DNA from: Acholeplasmatales bacterium
Lineage (GTDB): Bacteria > Bacillota_I > Bacilli_A > Acholeplasmatales > Anaeroplasmataceae
Direction: 5' to 3'
Assembly (NCBI GenBank): GCA_900770055.1
Contig: CAAGJD010000112.1
Coordinates: forward strand, 1-11,120
DNA length: 11,120 bases
Under the pieces are notes generated by a model, which made no database searches, was not told where the DNA came from, and saw nothing but the letters and a program-made list of their open reading frames with translations. Below are positions 1 through 5,561 of this stretch, one piece after another. The position numbers were made by a program, and so were the translations under genes. Each line of letters begins with the position of its first letter. Position 1 is the first letter of the stretch.

Positions 1-12
1 CTCTTCCGATCT
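1..12. other. Illumina adapter remnant at contig end
   Basis: The first 12 bases, CTCTTCCGATCT, equal the last 12 bases of the common Illumina adapter stem that ends GCTCTTCCGATCT. Genomic sequence of the usual AT-rich composition starts directly after it. This is untrimmed library sequence and not part of the genome, so the left edge of the window is very probably the end of an assembled contig. Confidence 0.88.
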
Positions 13-137
13 ATATTATTGCATTTAAGGTTTTAAAACAGTATAATTAAACCTATTGCTTAGTTTATATTGGAAATGATTGACTTGTGATTGTTAAAGC
101 CAAAGAATTATATTGAAATTCAAACAATTTTTTGGCT

Positions 138-160
138 AAAATAAAGTTGAACTTTATTTT
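138..160. promoter_or_regulatory. Perfect 10-bp inverted repeat upstream of gene remnant
   Basis: AAAATAAAGT and ACTTTATTTT are exact reverse complements separated by TGA. The palindrome ends 21 bases before the ATG of the ATPase remnant at 182, whose ribosome binding site GAGGTG lies at 171-176. It could be an operator or a leader hairpin. There is no following T tract that would make it a terminator for an upstream gene. The bases from 13 to 137 hold no gene I can recognise. Confidence 0.5.
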
Positions 161-181
161 TGACAAAAACGAGGTGCTATC

Positions 182-304
182 ATGTATTCCATAAAACGAA
201 ATATTGAGAATATTTTAAAACAAAGAGCGTCAACTAATAAAGCAATATTATTAACAGGACCTAGATTAAAAATTATATGTTTTGGATTTTATAGGAGTAA
301 ATGA
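182..304 (+). pseudogene. 5' remnant of a DUF4143-type P-loop ATPase
   Basis: The 40-codon reading frame starts with a good ribosome binding site (GAGGTG, 171-176). Its first 28 residues look like the N terminus of the AAA/DUF4143 ATPase family, a lysine-rich segment with Ile-Glu-Asn-Ile-Leu followed by KAILLTGPR. In intact relatives the GPR is followed by Q-V-G-K-T, the rest of the Walker A loop. Here the match stops exactly at GPR and the next 12 residues are unrelated. The family normally has about 380-450 residues, so nearly all of the protein, including the nucleotide-binding lysine, is missing. The frame runs on out of register into a DUF1016 fragment. It cannot encode a working ATPase. 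The family call rests on a short stretch and is an inference. Confidence 0.6.
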
Positions 305-413
305 TATTATTTCTGAAAAAGAATTACAAAATAGTATATTATCTAACATTCAAAAATTTATCTTAGAACTAGGTCAAGGCTTTTCATTTGTTAGAGAAAA
401 ATATAGCAGTTAA
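270..413 (+). pseudogene. Fragment of DUF1016 (YhcG-like PDDEXK nuclease) C-terminal domain
   Basis: In the frame of position 270 the DNA reads KLYVLDFIGVNDIISEKELQ, continuing through IQKFILELGQGFSFVRE to a stop at 411. This matches the start of the C-terminal nuclease domain of DUF1016 proteins, where a Y-V-L-[DE]-F-L segment is followed by E-K-[ED]-L-[EQ]-x-A-[IL] and F-[LI]-L-E-L-G-x-G-F-[AS]-F-V. The fragment has no start codon of its own, enters from the reading frame of the ATPase remnant by overlap, and stops before the D/E-x-K catalytic part. The left junction lies at about 263-270. Two further DUF1016 sequences occur at the other end of the window. Confidence 0.7.
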
Positions 414-455
414 TTTAAATTTTGATAAAACAATTATCAAATTTAGTAATTTACG

Positions 456-482
456 CCAATATTCTATGAATATTGGTTTTTT
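456..482 (+). terminator. Intrinsic terminator after the remnants
   Basis: CCAATATTC and GAATATTGG form a 9-bp stem with a TAT loop, followed on the plus strand by six T residues (477-482). The minus strand lacks a T run, so it serves rightward transcription from the remnants and not the leftward araC-like gene, whose stop codon is at 495-497. Confidence 0.7.
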
Positions 483-494
483 GCCATTCATTTT

Positions 495-1364
495 TTATTC
501 TAGATTTTTCATTTTCTTTCTATATTCTTTAGGTGTTAATCCCATATTCTTTTTAAAAGAAATAGTAAAATAATTGGGTGAAGAAAAACCGGTAGAGGTC
601 GCTATTTCAGTAATATTCATATCTGTTTTTATTAATAAAGTTGAAGCTATTTTTATTCTAAACTCAATTAGATACTCAATTGGAGCTTTCCTAACAATTT
701 TTTTGAATAATCTTGAAGTTTCTCCAACGGACATATTGCATATTTTGGCTATATCATTAACATTTATATAATTATCATAATTTTTTGTAATATAGTCTAT
801 AGCTGCTCTAATTCTTTCATTATTCTTTGAATTATTTTCTTTGATTTCTAATTTGTCATAATTAATATATATTTTGTAAAATAGTTTCAATAATAAAATT
901 ACTATAAGTAATTGATATCCATTTTCATTATCTTTTATAGAAGAATAATTTTGCTTTATTTCATTATAAAAATCATCATCTTTTATTTTAACGGCTTCAA
1001 ATTTTCGTTCAAAAAGATTATTGATTATGTTTGTTTCAATAATTGTTGTTTTATTTATTTCTATTAATCTTTTCGAAAATACAATCGCGTATACTATTGA
1101 GTCAGGATAATCATTATGTCTTATATTGTGAAGATTATTTGAATTAATTAATAAGAATTCATGTTCATCTAGATTATATATATTGTTATTGACTGTAACA
1201 TTAATTTTTCCTTTTATTGTAATGATTATTTCTAATTCTTCATGGTAATGCATATAATAATATTTATCATTAAATACATTATATGAATCTTTATAAATTG
1301 CAAATGGAAAAGAAGTAGTACCATGCTTTACTAGTTCGTGCATATTGTTATCAACGTTAATCAT
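495..1364 (-). CDS. AraC-family transcriptional regulator with cupin-type sensor domain
   Basis: A 289-residue protein with the AraC/XylS layout. The N-terminal half (about 30-100) has the cupin-like pattern H-x-H-E-x-L-E, with HYHEELEI at about 39-46, which in this family forms a ligand-sensing beta barrel. The C-terminal hundred residues hold two helix-turn-helix units, NVNDIAKICNMSVGETSRLF at about 201-220 and NITEIATSTGFSSPNYFTI at about 250-268. The AraC signature GFSSPNYF...FKK..G.TPKEYR runs through 259-282. An ATG four codons further upstream (1376) gives a longer frame, but its TGAGG is the ribosome binding site, six bases ahead of the ATG at 1364, so I use the latter. It is divergent from a MATE efflux gene, its likely target. 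The inducer cannot be read from the sequence. Confidence 0.92.
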   Translation of the reverse strand: MINVDNNMHELVKHGTTSFPFAIYKDSYNVFNDKYYYMHYHEELEIIITIKGKINVTVNNNIYNLDEHEFLLINSNNLHNIRHNDYPDSIVYAIVFSKRLIEINKTTIIETNIINNLFERKFEAVKIKDDDFYNEIKQNYSSIKDNENGYQLLIVILLLKLFYKIYINYDKLEIKENNSKNNERIRAAIDYITKNYDNYINVNDIAKICNMSVGETSRLFKKIVRKAPIEYLIEFRIKIASTLLIKTDMNITEIATSTGFSSPNYFTISFKKNMGLTPKEYRKKMKNLE

Positions 1365-1425
1365 ATAAAACCTCATAATAATTATATTTTTTAGTTAGAA
1401 TTATTATATTTTTTAAAAAAATTCT

Positions 1426-1441
1426 CACTATAATTATAGTG
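1426..1441. promoter_or_regulatory. 16-bp palindrome between araC-like and MATE genes, with overlapping -10 boxes
   Basis: CACTATAATTATAGTG is a perfect palindrome in the 117-base gap between the divergent genes. It contains TATAAT on the plus strand (1429-1434) and, by symmetry, on the minus strand (1438-1433), so it could hold the -10 boxes of both promoters. I find no convincing -35 box at 16-18 bases on either side, which would fit promoters that need an activator such as the neighbouring AraC protein. In such AT-rich DNA a chance palindrome remains possible. Confidence 0.45.
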
Positions 1442-1481
1442 TACTGATATTTTTATTTTTTTCAATACTTGAGGTGTTATT

Positions 1482-2819
1482 ATGTTAAAAGCTTATTTTA
1501 ATAAAAATATCGTTAATAAACTTTTAAAGCTAGCTATACCATTGTTTTTAGAAATGTTATTAGGAAGTTTATTGATGGTTGTAGATACATTAATGATAAC
1601 TAAATATAATGAAAAATTTGTAGCATCTATAGGTAATGCACAAGTAGTATTAAATTTTTTGGTTGTTTTATTCAATATTTGTTCTGTTGGAGTAGGAATA
1701 ACAGTAAGCCAGTATATTGGTGGAAAAAAAGAAGATAAGGCAAAAAACGTATTATCTCACGGAATACTTTTTAATTTTTGTCTTTCAATGATTATTTTTT
1801 TAGTGTTGTTCTTTTTTAACATGTCATTACTAAAACTAGTTCTTACACCTGATGATATAATAAATGAGTCATCTAATTATATTAAGATTGTTTCTATTGG
1901 ATTACCATTTATGGCTATGACCTCATGTATTTCAGCAGATTTAAAAGCTCATTCAAAACCATATTATGTTACAATTATTTCCTTCGCTACCAATATTTTG
2001 AATGTAATTTTAAATTTTATTTTAATATATGGTCTATTTGGACTTCCTTCATTAGGTTATATTGGTGCAGCTATATCGACTACTTTATGCTATATTATTA
2101 CTTTTATAGCCGCAGTAATTGTATCCAGATTATCTTTAAAATCCAGATTTTTGATTAGAGGTTTTAGTAAAGAGATTTTTTCATCTATTATTAAAATAGG
2201 CGTTCCTAGTGCTGTTGAAAATGTTTGTTATAATGTTTCTATGTTTTTTGTAGCTAGTCAGGTTAATATATTACTATCAGATATGATTACCGCTAGAAGC
2301 TACATAAATGTGGTATTAAATTTTGTTTTAATTTTTTCTAGTGCTTTTGGTAGCGCTAATGCAATAATAGTAGGTTATAATGTTGGTAGTCATGATTATG
2401 ATGGAGCAAAAAAAGCTACAAATATTACATTTTTAATTTGTTATCCGATTATTTTATTTGCAGTAACGATATTAAATCTTTCGGCTAAACTGATTTTTCC
2501 ACTGATTACAAGTAATACTGTAATATTAAATGCTATATATACAGTCATACCAATACTTTTCTTGTTAGAAAGTGGAAGATGTGTTAATTTGATATATATT
2601 AATATGCTGAAAAGTAGTGGAGACACTATATATCCAGTAGTATGTGCAATTTTTTCAATGTTTTTAATTGCATCATTTGGATCTTATTTGTTTGTCAGTG
2701 TTTTTCAATTTGGTTTAATTGGTATCTTCTTAGCGCAGGCATTAGACGAAATAACGCGAGCTATTTTAGTATTGTTAAGATTTAAGTCGAATAAATGGAT
2801 GAACAAGTCTATTGTTTAA
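1482..2819 (+). CDS. MATE-family multidrug/toxin efflux transporter
   Basis: A 445-residue, very hydrophobic inner-membrane protein with the length (about 440-460) and twelve-helix layout of MATE (multi antimicrobial extrusion) transporters. These export cationic or amphipathic compounds in exchange for Na+ or H+. The first helix region carries AIPLFLEMLLGSLLMVVDTL, a typical MATE start with the P-x-x-x-E/Q-x-L-x-G pattern. A second related half begins at about residue 235 (IGVPSAVENVCYNVSMFFV). The ribosome binding site GAGGTG (1471-1476) lies six bases before the ATG. The gene is alone in its direction and is followed by its own terminator. It is likely controlled by the divergent AraC-type regulator. 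The substrate is unknown. A role in exporting an antimicrobial or a metabolite is inference. Confidence 0.93.
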   Translation: MLKAYFNKNIVNKLLKLAIPLFLEMLLGSLLMVVDTLMITKYNEKFVASIGNAQVVLNFLVVLFNICSVGVGITVSQYIGGKKEDKAKNVLSHGILFNFCLSMIIFLVLFFFNMSLLKLVLTPDDIINESSNYIKIVSIGLPFMAMTSCISADLKAHSKPYYVTIISFATNILNVILNFILIYGLFGLPSLGYIGAAISTTLCYIITFIAAVIVSRLSLKSRFLIRGFSKEIFSSIIKIGVPSAVENVCYNVSMFFVASQVNILLSDMITARSYINVVLNFVLIFSSAFGSANAIIVGYNVGSHDYDGAKKATNITFLICYPIILFAVTILNLSAKLIFPLITSNTVILNAIYTVIPILFLLESGRCVNLIYINMLKSSGDTIYPVVCAIFSMFLIASFGSYLFVSVFQFGLIGIFLAQALDEITRAILVLLRFKSNKWMNKSIV

Positions 2820-2826
2820 AAAATTT

Positions 2827-2875
2827 GCTTATATATTAGTAACCACAATTGGTAACTATTATATGAGCTTTTTTA
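2827..2875 (+). terminator. Intrinsic terminator of the MATE gene
   Basis: Arms 2827-2844 and 2851-2868 pair over 18 positions with three mismatches around an ACAATT loop. The outer GCT/AGC pairs are followed by six T residues from 2869. It begins eight bases after the MATE stop codon. Confidence 0.8.
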
Positions 2876-2879
2876 TTTT

Positions 2880-2907
2880 ATCAAAGCGGTGTTGTCAAAT
2901 CCGTTGA
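2880..2907. repeat. 28-bp dispersed repeat, copy 1
   Basis: The segment ATCAAAGCGGTG...TCAAATCCGTTGA matches 26 of 28 bases of a second copy at 4057-4084 in the same orientation. The two copies flank the antitoxin island. The bases from 2908 to 3012 hold no recognisable gene. They end in a terminator, as if a gene tail had once been there. I infer that the repeat belongs to ends of a mobile element. Confidence 0.6.
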
Positions 2908-3012
2908 GTTTGTATGTTAGTTGGTGTTGAAGAATTAAATGAAATAAGTCGACAATAATTAATTATAATATATATAATTAAATGTTTAGAAATGATTGAT
3001 GAATTATTTAAG

Positions 3013-3047
3013 ACAACTTTATTAAGCTAAATGAAGTTGTTTTTTTA
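3013..3047 (+). terminator. Intrinsic terminator upstream of the antitoxin gene
   Basis: ACAACTTTAT and ATGAAGTTGT form a 10-bp stem with one G-U pair and an eight-base loop, followed by seven T residues. No gene now precedes it, so it is either the left-over end of a lost gene or insulation of the antitoxin promoter. Confidence 0.65.
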
Positions 3048-3098
3048 TTGTATTTGATTTAAAAATATCATATAATAAATATGAAATATAATATTTCA
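3048..3098 (+). promoter_or_regulatory. Promoter and operator-like inverted repeat of the abiEi-like gene
   Basis: TTGTAT (3048-3053), 17 bases, then TATAAT (3071-3076) make a plausible sigma-A promoter. At the expected start point lies the inverted repeat TGAAATA-TAA-TATTTCA (3082-3098). AbiEi-type antitoxins are known to repress their own operon by binding inverted repeats in the promoter. The position here fits that, but binding is inferred. Confidence 0.55.
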
Positions 3099-3116
3099 AT
3101 TTTGTGAGGTGATAAT

Positions 3117-3734
3117 ATGATAATTGATTATATAAATGAAACTTTTGAAAATGCAGAACCTATTTTTTTATCTGAATTACCATGTAATTCACAGGAATCT
3201 TTAAGACAAGAAATGAAAAAATTAGCTGATGAGGGTAAATTAATACGATTATATAATGGTGTTTATTATAAACCTTATAAAACAATAATAGGTACAGAAG
3301 GAAGAATGTCAATTAATAAATACGTTGAAAAGAAGTATATCTACAACAATAAAAAAGTATCAGGATTTATATCGGGTTTAGGATTATATAATAAATATGG
3401 CTTTACATCTCAAGTTCCATCAGTTATTGAAGTGACATCAAATATTGCTACTACTAAGCAAAGGAAGATAATTGTTGATGGCTATGATATTATTGTTTAT
3501 AAGCCTTTAATTGAAATTACAGAAAACAATATTAATGAACTAGAATTTATGTCATTAATGAGTAATATTGATCAGTTTAGTGAAATAAGTGGTTATGAGA
3601 TGAAAATGAAATTAAGGGAATATGTTAATAAAAAGAATATTGATTTTAATATTGTTAAAAAATATTTACCTTTATTTCCAGATAGGATATATAAAAATAT
3701 TTATAATGGAGGATTAATGAATGAGTTGGTATAA
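3117..3734 (+). CDS. AbiEi-like (DUF6088) antitoxin / winged-helix repressor
   Basis: A 205-residue protein of the type IV toxin-antitoxin antitoxin group. Residues 15-55 form the winged helix, with FLSELP, then SLRQEMKKLADEGKLIR and the wing YNGVYYKP. The rest (about 60-190) is the C-terminal domain that counteracts a nucleotidyltransferase toxin in this family. The start is supported by GTGAGGTGATAAT directly before the ATG. The last residues overlap the start of a second frame by 14 bases, the usual tight coupling with the AbiEii-type toxin gene. That second gene is reduced to 23 codons. The antitoxin may persist as an orphan repressor, perhaps acting on a toxin elsewhere. The family is fairly certain and the present function is not. 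Confidence 0.82.
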   Translation: MIIDYINETFENAEPIFLSELPCNSQESLRQEMKKLADEGKLIRLYNGVYYKPYKTIIGTEGRMSINKYVEKKYIYNNKKVSGFISGLGLYNKYGFTSQVPSVIEVTSNIATTKQRKIIVDGYDIIVYKPLIEITENNINELEFMSLMSNIDQFSEISGYEMKMKLREYVNKKNIDFNIVKKYLPLFPDRIYKNIYNGGLMNELV

Positions 3735-3792
3735 AAATAATAAAACTGAATGGAATAGAGATAATATTATCTACACCGATGTATTTAATTAA
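3721..3792 (+). pseudogene. 5' remnant of the toxin partner of the AbiEi-like antitoxin
   Basis: A frame with its own ribosome binding site (GGAGG, about 3709-3713) starts at the ATG at 3721, inside the antitoxin gene, and reads MSWYKNNKTEWNRDNIIYTD before stopping after 23 codons. AbiEii-type nucleotidyltransferase toxins have roughly 220-300 residues and begin right here in the operon, often with a Trp-Tyr or Trp-Leu near the start. The downstream DNA holds insertion-sequence end repeats, so the toxin gene was probably destroyed by insertion and deletion. The identification rests on position and coupling more than on sequence. Confidence 0.5.
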
Positions 3793-3834
3793 ATAATTAA
3801 TTTACTTATTCAACATCTTTAAGAGATATCCACC

Positions 3835-3883
3835 TGTGTATCTCGGCGAATTCAGGCCACCTATCTCGGCGAATGTAGGCCAC
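3835..3883. mobile_element. IS21-like terminal repeat pair (insertion-sequence scar)
   Basis: Two 22-base units, at 3839-3860 and 3862-3883, share TATCTCGGCGAAT and AGGCCAC and differ in the two bases between them (TC versus GT). The first follows TGTG at 3835. Tandem sub-repeats of this look, starting near TGT, are typical of the multiple transposase-binding sites at IS21-family ends. No istA or istB coding sequence follows and no matching inverted end is present in the window, so this is a leftover end. The block has higher GC than everything around it. The IS21 assignment comes from memory of such ends, not from a search. Confidence 0.6.
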
Positions 3884-3913
3884 TTTAGGAAGCTTTATTG
3901 ACATAATCAATTC

Positions 3914-3952
3914 AACATCTTAAACTGAATTCAAATTCAGTTGTGAGGTGTT
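3914..3952 (+). promoter_or_regulatory. Hairpin that can cover a ribosome binding site
   Basis: AACTGAATT (3923-3931) and AATTCAGTT (3934-3942) pair perfectly. Just outside, AACATCT (3914-3920) can pair with AGGTGTT (3946-3952) with one G-U pair, and that includes the Shine-Dalgarno GAGGTG ahead of the ATG at 3957. Such RBS-hiding hairpins are known at transposase genes, where they block translation from read-through transcripts. Confidence 0.4.
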
Positions 3953-3956
3953 TGTT

Positions 3957-4004
3957 ATGGTGATGGTAAGAAGTTTAGATATGAATTTCATTGAAACTAT
4001 TTAA
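3957..4004 (+). pseudogene. Start of a lost gene (15 codons), perhaps a transposase
   Basis: An ATG with a strong ribosome binding site (GTGAGGTG, 3943-3950) begins a frame of only 15 codons (MVMVRSLDMNFIETI). A strong site ahead of such a short frame suggests the beginning of a deleted gene. Its position 74 bases inside the IS21-like end repeats would suit a transposase start, but the peptide itself is not recognisable. The bases from 4005 to 4188 contain only the second copy of the 28-bp repeat and AT-rich DNA. Confidence 0.25.
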
Positions 4005-4056
4005 GTATTGTTTGTTTTTTACATTGATTTTTTTGTTCGTTTTAAAAATATGTTGT

Positions 4057-4084
4057 ATCAAAGCGGTGGTTTCAAATCCGTTGA
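4057..4084. repeat. 28-bp dispersed repeat, copy 2
   Basis: ATCAAAGCGGTG...TCAAATCCGTTGA, identical to the copy at 2880-2907 except for two bases. It lies about 170 bases to the right of the IS21-like end repeats, between them and the rlmB promoter. Confidence 0.6.
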
Positions 4085-4189
4085 ATCGAAAATCACAGGA
4101 AAAACTCGAAATACTTTATGTATAATTTCTTTTTTATATTTAATAATTTGCTTCTTTCATTTTTTTTAATTAATTTAGTTATTATTTCT

Positions 4190-4217
4190 TTCAATTTTAC
4201 ATTATTATTGATATAAT
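4190..4217 (+). promoter_or_regulatory. Probable promoter of the rlmB-sigH operon
   Basis: TATAAT at 4212-4217 is a consensus -10 box. The -35 region is weak, TTCAAT at 4190-4195 with a 16-base spacer. Transcription would start near 4224, some 20 bases before the rlmB start codon. Confidence 0.4.
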
Positions 4218-4243
4218 AATTTTAAACACCAATGGAGAAAAAT

Positions 4244-4957
4244 ATGATAAAAATATATGGAAAAAATTGTATATATGAGGCAATAAGAGCTAAAGCAAAG
4301 CTTAGCGAGGTTTTTTTATTGGATAATATATTAAATAAAGATAAAAATATAATAGATATCTTAAAAAAGAATGGCTATAAATATACATTATTATCTAAAG
4401 ATAAAATGGATAAGGAATTTACTATAGCTAATCAAGGCTATGCTGCCTATAGAGAGGATTATTATGTCTATGATGAAGCATATCTTAATACATTTTCTAA
4501 AGAAAAAGGAAGAGTATTAATATTAGATGGTGTTCAGGATCCTCATAATCTAGGAGCTATCTTAAGAAGTGTTGATGCTTTTGGTTTTGATTTAGTTATT
4601 TTACCTAAAAATAGAAGCTGTTCTATTAATTCAACTGTTGCTCATGTTTCTACTGGTGCGATAGAATGGACAAAAATAATGTATGTTAATAGTCTTTTAT
4701 CAGCTGTTTCAAAGCTTAAAAATAATGGATTTTGGATTTGTGGCACAGACGCAAGTGGCACAACAAAGCTTAATGAAATTGATAAGAGCTTAAAGCTTGC
4801 CATTATTATTGGTTCTGAGGGTTTTGGAATGAGTAAAACTCTTGTAAAACAATCAGATTATCTAATAACAATACCAATGATAGGTCATGTTAATAGCCTT
4901 AATGCTTCTGTAAGCACTGCAATAGTGCTTCATGAGCTAATGAATATTAATGAATAG
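4244..4957 (+). CDS. rlmB: 23S rRNA (guanosine-2'-O)-methyltransferase, RlmB/TrmH (SpoU) family
   Basis: A 237-residue SPOUT methyltransferase that would transfer a methyl group from S-adenosylmethionine to the 2'-OH of a conserved guanosine in 23S rRNA (G2251 in E. coli numbering). Residues 1-75 form the RNA-binding domain, beginning IYGKN as in RlmB proteins. The three SpoU motifs follow: DGVQDPHNLGAILRS (95-109, with the catalytic Arg in LRS), IIGSEGFGM (188-196) and IPMIGHVNSLNASVS (210-224). These form the trefoil-knot cofactor site. An ATG at 4232 is also in frame, but its GGAG is the ribosome binding site for the ATG at 4244, six bases further on. The stop overlaps sigH by eight bases. 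In B. subtilis this gene (yacO/rlmB) likewise precedes sigH, with yacP in between. Here yacP is absent. Confidence 0.9.
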   Translation: MIKIYGKNCIYEAIRAKAKLSEVFLLDNILNKDKNIIDILKKNGYKYTLLSKDKMDKEFTIANQGYAAYREDYYVYDEAYLNTFSKEKGRVLILDGVQDPHNLGAILRSVDAFGFDLVILPKNRSCSINSTVAHVSTGAIEWTKIMYVNSLLSAVSKLKNNGFWICGTDASGTTKLNEIDKSLKLAIIIGSEGFGMSKTLVKQSDYLITIPMIGHVNSLNASVSTAIVLHELMNINE

Positions 4958-5486
4958 GTATTTTGGGAATTATAATGATTATGAGATTCTATATTTAATT
5001 AAGGATGGAAATGAAAAAGCCTTAGAATTTATGTTTAAAAAATATGATATTCATATTTTCAAAATAGCATCATCTCTTTATTTTAAATCTGATAAGATAA
5101 ATGATTTAATTCAAGAGGGAAGAATGGTTTTATATGATTGTATCTGTAGATTTAATGAAAATCAAAAGGTTAGCTTTCATGCATATTTTACTATATGCTT
5201 AAAAAGAACCTATTATAGATTATTAAAAACAGATTATTATACTGGTTTATTAGTTAATGAAGATGATGTACCTTTAGATAAATTACCAGATATAAACAAA
5301 AAAAGTGATTATAGGGGTAGTTATTTCTTTACTGATGAGTTTTATATTAAATTATTTGATGAATGCTTAATGGGAGGATTAACTATATCAGATTTTGCTA
5401 AAGAGCATAATATATCTTATAATACGGCATATTATAAATATAAAAGAATGGTTTTAACGTTAAAACAATTATTTAGTCTTGACTAA
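4950..5486 (+). CDS. sigH: SigH-like RNA polymerase sigma factor (sigma-70 family, short type)
   Basis: A 178-residue sigma factor. Region 2 spans about 10-90 and includes DLIQEGRMVLYDCICRFNE, matching the core-binding D-L-x-Q-E-G-x-[IV]-G-L pattern, then FHAYFTICLKR of the -10 recognition helix. Region 4 at about 130-172 ends in the helix-turn-helix LTISDFAKEHNISYNTAYYK, which reads the -35 box. Position between rlmB and rpmG-secE-nusG is the classic place of sigH in Firmicutes. It is shorter than B. subtilis SigH (about 218) and region 2 is diverged (RMVLYDCICRFNENQ), so its target promoters may differ. Translation is coupled to rlmB by the ATGAATAG overlap, with no strong ribosome binding site of its own. 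The symbol rests on synteny as well as sequence. Confidence 0.78.
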   Translation: MNRYFGNYNDYEILYLIKDGNEKALEFMFKKYDIHIFKIASSLYFKSDKINDLIQEGRMVLYDCICRFNENQKVSFHAYFTICLKRTYYRLLKTDYYTGLLVNEDDVPLDKLPDINKKSDYRGSYFFTDEFYIKLFDECLMGGLTISDFAKEHNISYNTAYYKYKRMVLTLKQLFSLD

Positions 5487-5507
5487 ATTAAAAAAGTGTT
5501 TTACAAT
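5479..5507 (+). promoter_or_regulatory. Promoter of rpmG-secE-nusG, overlapping the sigH stop
   Basis: TTGACT (5479-5484) and TACAAT (5502-5507) are separated by exactly 17 bases, a near-consensus sigma-A promoter. The -35 box consists of the last codons and stop of sigH. The predicted start point, about 5514, falls at the first base of the next hairpin. Confidence 0.65.
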
Positions 5508-5513
5508 AAGTTG

Positions 5514-5540
5514 AAGCCTAAGAAAGTTGGGTTTTTTATT
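5514..5540 (+). terminator. Hairpin with T tract between sigH and rpmG
   Basis: AAGCCTAA (5514-5521) pairs with TTGGGTTT (5527-5534) through six standard and two G-U pairs around a GAAAG loop, followed by TTTATTTT. It can end transcripts from rlmB-sigH. Because it starts where the rpmG promoter is expected to initiate, it might instead form a 5' hairpin on the rpmG transcript. Confidence 0.55.
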
Positions 5541-5561
5541 TTGGTCTTAAGGAGTGATTAA

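Noticed and set aside
98..137. AGCCAAA/TTTGGCT inverted arms as a terminator of a gene left of the window.
   Set aside because: The arms are 26 bases apart, no T tract follows on either strand, and no gene tail is recognisable before them.
421..441. TTTGATAA/TTATCAAA hairpin after the DUF1016 piece as a second terminator.
   Set aside because: It lacks a T tract. The better hairpin at 456-482 directly follows.
388..771. Two rightward open frames of about 60 codons over the end of the AraC-type gene.
   Set aside because: They lie opposite a well-supported gene, begin without a good ribosome binding site, and cross the terminator at 456-482.
1365..1376. Upstream ATG for the AraC-type gene.
   Set aside because: The ATG at 1376 overlaps the TGAGG ribosome binding site of the ATG at 1364. 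The same TGAGGTTTT-type spacing is seen before the pectate lyase gene.
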